The notes under the pieces were generated by a model. It saw only the letters and a list, made by a program, of their open reading frames with translations. It ran no database searches and was not told where the DNA came from. The translations under genes and the position numbers were made by a program. 5,917 bases of DNA from Flavobacteriales bacterium (lineage in GTDB: Bacteria > Bacteroidota > Bacteroidia > UBA10329), in assembly GCA_003456455.1 (NCBI GenBank), contig DMRV01000442.1:1-5917 (forward strand), written 5' to 3'. Numbering within the stretch: position 1 is the stretch's first letter; each line of letters opens with the position of its first letter. This document shows, in pieces, positions 1 through 5,338 of this stretch.

Positions 1-822
1 GAAATCCATTCCTAAGCAGGCAATGCTTAGTCCCACTATAAGCAGGAAACCTTCCATAGGTTTCAGGATATGAAACGTTGAACCAATGGTAGGATGCACG
101 TACCAGAACTCACGTAATTCGGGTAATTTGTTTAGCACCAGCCATGTATTCTCGCAGCTATCAATCGAGTAAGGAACAAGAAAACAACTATACATCAATG
201 CTGCTGTCGCGAAAGAGGCAGTCGCCAAAAACCATACCTCTAAGCGCATGTAAATCGGTTGATGTTTCAGGCTTGATTTTGCTCCAAGCATTCCGATTCC
301 AGAAATTAAAAGCGATGCTCCCAATAAATCCAACACAATATCATTAAGCTCAAAATGCATCACATAATGTGGAAATAGAATCACATACTGATACCACTCA
401 TCAAGCAGCATTAGGGGTAATCCAAGAACAACGGCACCGCCAAACCTACCCACCAATGGGAATAGTAGCAGCCCAAGGACTCCATACATGATTGCATGAA
501 TGAACTCAATATTCATTTCGGTAAGCACAAAGAAATGAGCAACGAGTAAAAACAGCGTGGCCCCAAAAAAACCTGCAAAACGTAATTCCAATTGTTCGTT
601 TCGCACAACCCTAACTACTGTTCCAACTAGTAGCATACCAAGAAGAGCTATCGCGCCAGCAACAACCCTTTCGTAAATCGCCAGCGATAAGGTATTCATT
701 ATCATCACCGATAAGTCGACAAAAATATCGTGGGCAAGAAGAAGAAAAGCAGCATAGACGCAAACAAGAATTAGGTTGACTATTCTGTGTTTTTCAAGCC
801 AATATATTGCTCCTAGAATCAT
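1..822 (-). CDS. VanZ-like multi-pass membrane protein, 3'-truncated by the window edge
   Basis: Reading from ATG at 822-820 there are 274 codons without a stop, running off the left edge, so the C-terminus is not visible. The protein is very hydrophobic, with about eight likely membrane helices (roughly residues 14-35, 53-73, 82-101, 105-123, 127-146, 162-181, 195-217, 258-273). Residues 106-171 match the VanZ-like pattern: an E-F-I-H-A-I-M-Y-G-V-L-G helix, then D141-E142-W-Y-Q145, then N160-D161-I-V-L-D165-L-L-G168-A. These correspond to the family's H..aY..LG, DE..Q and D...N..G signatures. Classic VanZ domains are short; here an extra region follows, with a loop at 218-257 and another helix. 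The start overlaps the stop of the upstream PLP-enzyme gene as ATGA, so the two are probably translated together. VanZ is linked to teicoplanin resistance in enterococci, but most VanZ-like proteins have no known function, and I assign none here. Confidence 0.8.
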   Translation of the reverse strand, partial: MILGAIYWLEKHRIVNLILVCVYAAFLLLAHDIFVDLSVMIMNTLSLAIYERVVAGAIALLGMLLVGTVVRVVRNEQLELRFAGFFGATLFLLVAHFFVLTEMNIEFIHAIMYGVLGLLLFPLVGRFGGAVVLGLPLMLLDEWYQYVILFPHYVMHFELNDIVLDLLGASLLISGIGMLGAKSSLKHQPIYMRLEVWFLATASFATAALMYSCFLVPYSIDSCENTWLVLNKLPELREFWYVHPTIGSTFHILKPMEGFLLIVGLSIACLGMDF

Positions 823-2096
823 CTATTCAAAAGTTTGATGAGAGCTAGAGCTAATCTATCCAACTCATCTAAAGAAGTGTACAAATGAGGGCTAATTCTT
901 ATTCCGTTCAAACCATTCCAATCAACTACGCCCACGTGCAAACCATCTGTATCAAATAGGAAATCTGCAATTTCTTGTGCCTTTAAGCCATCGATAGAAA
1001 AAGTGGCCATAGCACCGCTGAAATCGGATTTAAGTGAAGTATGGAATTTAAACCCTTTCAATGTTTTCACCTGTTCCGCCCAATGGTTTTTTAGGTAATT
1101 GAACCGATTATTAATCGTATCCAGACCTATATTCTGATGAAAAGTGATCGCATCCAAAACCGCCATCTCCGCAGGAAATGAGCGCGTACCTAGAAGTTCG
1201 AGCTTTCGGATATCACCACTTTTTGGTTCCCAAGATGAAAGCAACGGCCAAACGCTTGAAATCTTATTCTTTTTAATTGCCAGCGCACCTGTTCCGAAGG
1301 GTGCCCCCAACCATTTATGCAGGGAAGTTGCCATATAGTCGCATCCAATTTCTTTGAAAGAAAACGGAATATGAGCCAAACTATGAGCCGCATCTACAAT
1401 CACTTCGCAGCCAAGGCCCTGCGCCATTTTGGTTATCTCTTTTACTGGCATTATCTGCCCTGTCCAATTAATGACATGCGTAAGATGTACCACTTTAGTG
1501 TTTGATGTAATAACCTTTCGATACAAATCAACAACCTCGTTATTATCTTCAATTGGTAACGGAAGTTGTACTTGCCTTAGCACAATTCCGTCTCGTTCAG
1601 AACGCTGTTTCCATTGGTTGAGCATAAAAGGATAATCAAAGTCTGAAACAACTACTTCATCTCCAGCTTCCAGCTGGATACCAAAAATCACAGTCCCAAG
1701 CCCCTCCGTTGTGTTCCGGTTAATGGCTAGTTCTTCCTTATCGCAGTGCAGCAAGTTCGCAAGTTCAGCTCGTAGCTTTTCTCGCTTTCCATCCACATCT
1801 CTCCACATAAAATGCGATGGAGCAGCATTGCTTTCTTCATACATTTTAATGTGAGACTGCTGAACCACAATTGACTGAGGTCCAACAGCTCCATTGTTCA
1901 AATTCACGACTTCGGGATTTACACTAAACTGCTGCCGAACGTTCGCCCAAAAAACTTCATTTGTAGTAAGGCCGCTAGACTCACTAGGAATCAACAACGG
2001 ACGAGCTACAACTTCAGACACGCTAGAAAGAAGTGGTAGACTTGCTGACGCAAGTAACGACTGCTTCAAAAACTCTTTGCGTGTAAGATTAGGCAT
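819..2096 (-). CDS. Tat-exported-type class V PLP-dependent aminotransferase-fold enzyme (isopenicillin N epimerase/EgtE-like)
   Basis: This 425-residue protein has fold-type I, class V PLP-enzyme features in order: LNNGAVGP (66-73), NRNTTEG (126-132, cofactor phosphate region), V-I-V-D235-A-A-H238-S (Asp for the pyridine nitrogen), S-L-H-K261-W-L-G-A-P (Schiff-base Lys) and G-I-R400-I-S-P-H near the C-terminus (likely substrate carboxylate Arg). The N-terminus, TRKEFLKQ followed by a small/hydrophobic stretch to about residue 31, resembles a twin-arginine leader with RK in place of RR, so periplasmic export of a folded holoenzyme is plausible but unproven. The catalytic Cys loop of SufS/IscS is absent, because the GIRISPHLYTS segment has no Cys; this argues against a cysteine desulfurase. 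The closest described groups are CefD-type epimerases and EgtE-type C-S lyases, and the substrate cannot be read from the sequence. No cefD or egt partner genes are visible. It is translationally coupled to the VanZ-like gene. Confidence 0.9.
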   Translation of the reverse strand: MPNLTRKEFLKQSLLASASLPLLSSVSEVVARPLLIPSESSGLTTNEVFWANVRQQFSVNPEVVNLNNGAVGPQSIVVQQSHIKMYEESNAAPSHFMWRDVDGKREKLRAELANLLHCDKEELAINRNTTEGLGTVIFGIQLEAGDEVVVSDFDYPFMLNQWKQRSERDGIVLRQVQLPLPIEDNNEVVDLYRKVITSNTKVVHLTHVINWTGQIMPVKEITKMAQGLGCEVIVDAAHSLAHIPFSFKEIGCDYMATSLHKWLGAPFGTGALAIKKNKISSVWPLLSSWEPKSGDIRKLELLGTRSFPAEMAVLDAITFHQNIGLDTINNRFNYLKNHWAEQVKTLKGFKFHTSLKSDFSGAMATFSIDGLKAQEIADFLFDTDGLHVGVVDWNGLNGIRISPHLYTSLDELDRLALALIKLLNR

Positions 2097-2264
2097 TGAG
2101 TAAAATTAACTGTACAAATGAAAAAGGCTTCTCACATTGAGAAGCCTTTTCTGGTCTGAGGCCAAAGGCACAAAAGTCGAACCTTTGGGAATCACTTTTT
2201 GAACTCAAATCGATGCTTTACCAAACAAAACCATTACAATTTTGATTGATTATCGTGAGCCCCT
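2097..2264. other. Intergenic spacer between WG-repeat gene and PLP-enzyme gene
   Basis: This 168-bp spacer holds the terminator hairpin described separately. It also holds a second, weaker inverted repeat: CCAAAGG at 2162-2168 against CCTTTGG at 2182-2188, a 7-bp stem with a 13-base loop and no T-run. On the minus strand TAATTTTA (2108-2101) matches the Bacteroidota -7 box TAnnTTTG except at the last base and lies 4 bases before the ATG, but no TTTG element is found at the expected distance. I therefore do not call a promoter. No reading frame or RNA gene was recognised. Confidence 0.5.
2122..2150 (-). terminator. Rho-independent terminator-like hairpin
   Basis: A perfect inverted repeat, AAAAGGCTTCTCA / TGAGAAGCCTTTT, forms a 13-bp stem with a 3-base loop. 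On the minus strand it is followed by five Ts, as expected for an intrinsic terminator. It lies 114 bases past the stop of the WG-repeat gene and 25 bases before the ATG of the PLP-enzyme gene. It most likely ends the WG-gene transcript. Because it is so near the next start codon, it could also act as an attenuator of the PLP/VanZ unit if that unit's promoter lies upstream of it. The flanking A/T tracts make it usable in either direction, but no plus-strand gene is present. Confidence 0.85.
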
Positions 2265-3260
2265 TTACTTAACCTTTACAAACCGATAAGCATTTCCAAA
2301 TGTTGGGTTAATAGCAAAGTTTCCATCCTTATCAATCCATCCAAATAGGCCGGCCTTTTTAACCAAAGCCATACCGTAGTGATAATCCTTAGCATTTTCG
2401 AATTGTGGATTAACAACGAATTTCCCATCTAGGTCGATATATCCCCATTCTTTTCCTTGCCTCACGGCAGCAATTTTTTCTGAGAAACTCAATGCATCGA
2501 GAAATTGTGGATTAATTGTAAACTTTCCTGTCTTATCAATAAAACCCCACTCTTTACCGCTTTTTACCGCGGCAGTTCCATTGTCAAAATCTTTGGCTTG
2601 CGGAAATTGAGGGTTAATTACAAACTTTCCTTCTCTGTTAATAAACCCCCATAACTTTCCTTTTCTCACTTTAGCGTACCCATCTCGGAAATTACCTGCA
2701 TCATCAAACTGCGGATTAATTTCATACTTACCCTCCTTGATAATATAACCCCATCTTCCGTTCACTCTAACTCGCGCTATTCCATCATTAAAGGGCTCTG
2801 CTCTTTCAAACTGTGGATTTATTATGTAGTTCCCATTCTTGTTAATGTAACCCCATTCCTTATTTGCACGAACATGTACAAGACCCTCTGAAAAATCATA
2901 AGCGTTTTCATATTGAGGGTTAATTACATAATTCCCCTCTTTATCGATAAAACCCCACAGTTTTTCTTTCTTTATAGAGGCTAATCCTTCACTAAAATTG
3001 TTTGCATCATTAAATTGAGGATTGACGATAAAGCTCCCGTTCTTGTCAATAAACCCCCAAAGACCATCTGATTTAACAGATGCTAAACCTTCACTAAAGT
3101 TATTAACGTGCTCAAATTGTGGATTAATAAACCAACTTCCATCCTTCTGAATATACCCCCATTCTTTTGACTGACGCGCGCGGGCTAGGTACTCCTGTGA
3201 AAAAGCCGTGTGGGCTAACAAAATCGCTAAAATAATTGCACTTATTCTTTTCATCTTCAT
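2265..3260 (-). CDS. Secreted WG-repeat protein
   Basis: The 331-residue product starts MKMKR, followed by a hydrophobic signal-peptide core (about 6-18) and a probable signal peptidase I site, A-F-S21|Q22. A second in-frame ATG two codons later (3254-3252) would work equally well. From residue 34 to the end the protein is a string of WG repeats (WG-containing repeat family): eight units of exactly 34 residues beginning at W34, 68, 102, 136, 170, 204, 238 and 272, then a 26-residue final unit starting F306-G. The shared pattern is WG[FY]I[DN]K.G.[FY].[IV]NPQF, then A..F..G.A.V[KR]. No catalytic domain, membrane anchor or C-terminal sorting domain is present, so it probably acts as a soluble exported binding or scaffold protein; its partner is unknown. 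The gene appears monocistronic, with a long gap upstream and a terminator downstream. Confidence 0.92.
   Translation of the reverse strand: MKMKRISAIILAILLAHTAFSQEYLARARQSKEWGYIQKDGSWFINPQFEHVNNFSEGLASVKSDGLWGFIDKNGSFIVNPQFNDANNFSEGLASIKKEKLWGFIDKEGNYVINPQYENAYDFSEGLVHVRANKEWGYINKNGNYIINPQFERAEPFNDGIARVRVNGRWGYIIKEGKYEINPQFDDAGNFRDGYAKVRKGKLWGFINREGKFVINPQFPQAKDFDNGTAAVKSGKEWGFIDKTGKFTINPQFLDALSFSEKIAAVRQGKEWGYIDLDGKFVVNPQFENAKDYHYGMALVKKAGLFGWIDKDGNFAINPTFGNAYRFVKVK
2268..3161 (-). repeat. Array of 102-bp/34-residue WG repeat units (8 full + 1 partial)
   Basis: This is an in-gene tandem array with a constant 102-bp period and no insertions or deletions across eight units, followed by a 78-bp terminal unit. 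The units differ at many nucleotide positions while keeping the W-G, N-P-Q-F/Y, F and G-x-A positions. That pattern suggests old duplications held by structure, not recent slippage. The last unit departs most, with FGWI for WGFI and NPTF for NPQF, as capping units often do. Confidence 0.9.
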
Positions 3261-3381
3261 TAATTATTTGGTTAAAAAACACACTTATCCGTATAAGCAA
3301 TTTTGAGAATAAATTCTTCGCAAAACACTAACCTAAGTCATCTGTATACATGATAAATACCATCTCTGGCAGTCCTAGCAA

Positions 3382-3483
3382 TCATCCATAGTTTTCAGAC
3401 ACCAAACTTTGTGTTTCGGTCGCATCAGTCATTTTTGAAATTTTCATGTTGTCCTGTTCCGCTTGTTGCAACCAACCGGGCAT
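3382..3483 (-). CDS. Possible 33-residue small ORF or gene remnant
   Basis: ATG at 3483-3481 opens 33 codons (MPGWLQQAEQ..., ending ...VSENYG) before TGA at 3384-3382. The same frame stays open upstream to a TGA at 3561-3559, and beyond that stop it is open again to a TGA in the 3655-3657 area. About 110 codons are therefore interrupted once. This could be a decayed gene or chance. The product is hydrophilic with no recognised domain, no ribosome-binding site and no membrane segment. I list it only because the gap is otherwise empty. Confidence 0.15.
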   Translation of the reverse strand: MPGWLQQAEQDNMKISKMTDATETQSLVSENYG

Positions 3484-3490
3484 ATGCCGA

Positions 3491-3591
3491 ACCAGCTTTG
3501 AATCGAAATGAGCGGTAGAGCAATCATTAGCTCTGAGCGTACTGGAATAAAGGCTTTCTCAACCCAAGGGGTTTAATCCTTTAAAGCTGGT
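3491..3591. repeat. Long-range inverted repeat with two inner hairpins
   Basis: ACCAGCTTT (3491-3499) is the exact reverse complement of AAAGCTGGT (3583-3591). Inside are AGAGC/GCTCT (3517-3521 with 3530-3534, 8-base loop) and AACCC/GGGTT (3561-3565 with 3569-3573, 3-base loop). Together they could fold into a three-way junction of about 101 nt on either strand. Each element is short, so chance formation in an AT-rich gap cannot be excluded. No known RNA family was recognised. Confidence 0.3.
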
Positions 3592-3723
3592 CTCGTTTAC
3601 GCTTTTGAATAGTCCAAGACTAACGTGTACAACGCTTTTTAAAGCTACCTTTCTTCAACATGTAAACTCGGACTACCCAATGGATCTGCCACAATTCTAG
3701 AAGATATCACTCGAAAATTAACC

Positions 3724-5202
3724 TTACATAGTCTTAAGAAACCCTTCCGCTTTTTGAAGCAGGCGCTCTTTACGCTCAGCATTCATTTTATCAAGAGTTC
3801 TTACCATCATGTTCAATCGAGGATTCTTGCTAAAGAAGTCTCGGTTAACTTGAATAAACCGCCAAAACAAGCCGTCCCAAATCTCGTTCCATTCACCTTT
3901 CTGGTAATCACTCATTTTCATAACATAGTTAGAACCACTTATGTATGGTTTGGTGGCAAATAATCCGCCATCAGCAAACTGGCTCATTCCGTACACATTC
4001 GGAACCATTACCCAATCGTATGCATCTATAAATAACTCCATAAACCACGCGTAAACTTCATCTGGAGCAAACTCGCACAGGAGCATGAAATTTCCGAGAA
4101 TCATTAAACGCTCAATGTGGTGACAATAGCCGGTTTCATTCACTTTTCGAATGGTCTCATCGATTGGAATAATTCCAGTTGTTCCATCATAAAATGAACT
4201 AGGAATTTTACGTTTGAAGCCCCAAAAGTTGGTGGTACGCGATTGAACACCTTTGCACTCATACATCCCTCGAATAAACTCTCGCCAACCCATAATTTGA
4301 CGAACGAAACCTTCCAATGAATTGACAGGAACCTTGTGTTTTGTTGCATATTCAATAGCTGCATTCACAATTTCTAAAGGTTCTAACAGGCCAACATTCA
4401 TCATTGGAGTAAGAACGCTGTGATTCAGAATAGACGCATCCTTCACTATCGCATCTTCATAGTCTCCAAATTGATGGAATCTTGTTTCAAAAAACTGTTG
4501 CAGCCAAACGTTGGATTGGTGTTTCGTGTATGGATATAATGGTTCAGCACTTACCTGACCGTAATTTTCTGAGAAGTTCTCTTCTACATACGTTTTAGCC
4601 TCAATCCAGTATTTATCAGCTTTAGGAAATGCAATCTTAGGCGGTTTTTCGTCCTTCGGATATGGTTTCCGATTGTCTACATCAAACGTCCATTTACCAC
4701 CTGTGGGTAAATTCGGACCATCCATTAAAATGTCTCGTTGCTTGCGCTGCTGTTTGTAAAATGAGGTTTGAAAAAACGATTTCTTATCGGTCCGAAAGAA
4801 ACCAGCTAAGTCCTTTGAGCTATTAATAAAAAGAGGTGATTCGTATTCAACGAGAGCAATTTCGAGCTCATCGCATTTCCCTTTGACCCGCTTAAACAAC
4901 CAATCATCTGTAGGGTTGATGACGTGGATTTTCTTAAGTCCACCTCTGGCTAATTCTTGTAATAACACACGAACATCTGAACGCGCGTCTTTCGACTCTA
5001 TGTAATCAACTTCCAGTCCCGCACTCTCCAAAAAAGCTTGATGCGCTTTCATGGATGCTCGATGAAATGCGAGCTTCTGCTTATGGAATTTGTATTGCTT
5101 GAAGAATAAAAACTCCTCAACCAAAAACACAGGCAAACCTAAATCTAGCGTTTCGTGTTTTTCAAAAAGTTGGTGCGGAAATAACAGTACGATTTCATTC
5201 AT
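3724..5202 (-). CDS. Cryptochrome/photolyase-related protein (DPRP/FeS-BCP family) lacking the Fe-S cysteines
   Basis: This 492-residue flavoprotein belongs to the deoxyribodipyrimidine-photolyase-related family, whose characterised members such as Agrobacterium PhrB repair (6-4) photoproducts using FAD and a lumazine antenna. The N-terminal Rossmann-like DPRP domain (about 3-230) shows LLFPHQLF (6-13), F-H40-K-Q-K43, a P-T-D-D-W segment (97-101) and GGKWTFDVDNRKP (168-180). The all-helical FAD domain (about 240-475) shows GWREFIRG (305-312), H361-H362-I-E-R, DAYDW (393-397) and MSQFADGGL (406-414). The His pair matches the catalytic His region of PhrB. None of the four Cys ligands of the family's [4Fe-4S] cluster is present: the aligned positions are P346, Q434, E437 and E440, with about 10 residues deleted between the last two. 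The only cysteines are C110, C316, C360 and C376. Its start overlaps the DUF2256 stop by 8 bases, so the two genes are co-transcribed. The lesion type repaired (or a sensory role) is not predictable. Confidence 0.93.
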   Translation of the reverse strand: MNEIVLLFPHQLFEKHETLDLGLPVFLVEEFLFFKQYKFHKQKLAFHRASMKAHQAFLESAGLEVDYIESKDARSDVRVLLQELARGGLKKIHVINPTDDWLFKRVKGKCDELEIALVEYESPLFINSSKDLAGFFRTDKKSFFQTSFYKQQRKQRDILMDGPNLPTGGKWTFDVDNRKPYPKDEKPPKIAFPKADKYWIEAKTYVEENFSENYGQVSAEPLYPYTKHQSNVWLQQFFETRFHQFGDYEDAIVKDASILNHSVLTPMMNVGLLEPLEIVNAAIEYATKHKVPVNSLEGFVRQIMGWREFIRGMYECKGVQSRTTNFWGFKRKIPSSFYDGTTGIIPIDETIRKVNETGYCHHIERLMILGNFMLLCEFAPDEVYAWFMELFIDAYDWVMVPNVYGMSQFADGGLFATKPYISGSNYVMKMSDYQKGEWNEIWDGLFWRFIQVNRDFFSKNPRLNMMVRTLDKMNAERKERLLQKAEGFLKTM

Positions 5203-5338
5203 GAGTTTCTCGGTTTCGTCTGCAACGCTCGCTACAGTATTTTACGTTTTCCCAGTCTCGTTCCCATTTCTTTCTCCAACTAAATGGTTTGGCGCATACC
5301 AAACATATCTTGGTGGGAAGGTTAGATTTCTTCTTCAC
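5195..5338 (-). CDS. DUF2256 zinc-ribbon-like small protein, GTG start
   Basis: This 47-residue product begins at GTG (5338-5336) and ends at TGA (5197-5195). The sequence fits DUF2256: a basic N-terminus M-K-K-K-S-N-L-P, then K-I-C12-L-V-C15-A-K-P-F-S-W21-R-K-K-W25, a Trp at 29, and K-Y-C35-S-E-R-C39-R-R-N-R. The CxxC and CxxxC pairs suggest a single zinc site. The start is fixed by context, because TGA and TAA lie in frame directly before the GTG and there is no ATG. The GTG overlaps the photolyase stop as GTGA, and the stop lies 8 bases inside the next photolyase gene. DUF2256 genes are, from general knowledge, often found next to cryptochrome/photolyase genes; the function is unknown. A nucleic-acid-binding or flavoprotein-assisting role is inference. 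Short length and the GTG start make this gene easy to miss. Confidence 0.93.
   Translation of the reverse strand: MKKKSNLPTKICLVCAKPFSWRKKWERDWENVKYCSERCRRNRETHE

Larger units (their letters stand above)
3261..3723. other. 463-bp gap with no confident gene
   Basis: This gap must contain the 3' end of the DPRP photolyase transcript and the promoter of the WG-repeat gene, but neither a T-run terminator nor a convincing TTTG/TAnnTTTG promoter pair was found. It holds a long-range inverted repeat (3491-3499 with 3583-3591) enclosing two short hairpins. On the minus strand it holds a reading frame open from 3558 to a TGA at 3384-3382, with its only ATG-initiated part coding 33 residues (3483-3382). 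No tRNA, IS element or CRISPR repeat was recognised. Confidence 0.5.

Noticed and set aside
144..347. Plus-strand 67-codon reading frame
   Set aside because: It is antisense to the VanZ-like coding sequence, which is open across the whole 822 bases and has family motifs.
819..2096. Cysteine desulfurase (SufS/IscS/Csd) as identity of the class V enzyme
   Set aside because: The C-terminal loop that carries the catalytic Cys in desulfurases reads GIRISPHLYTS with no Cys.
2162..2188. GTTCGAC-type T-loop on the minus strand suggesting a tRNA end
   Set aside because: The flanking stem does not give a standard 5-bp T arm, and no other cloverleaf arms can be drawn. It is simply a 7-bp inverted repeat.
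2268..3161. CRISPR array or DNA satellite
   Set aside because: The 102-bp period is a protein repeat in an uninterrupted secreted coding frame, and the units are diverged in DNA with no repeat-spacer pattern.
3511..3580. tRNA-like pieces (a GGTAGAGC D-arm-like string and a T-arm-like GGGGTTTAATCC)
   Set aside because: The spacing between them is too long, there is no acceptor stem or anticodon arm, and the T loop does not fit TTCRANY.
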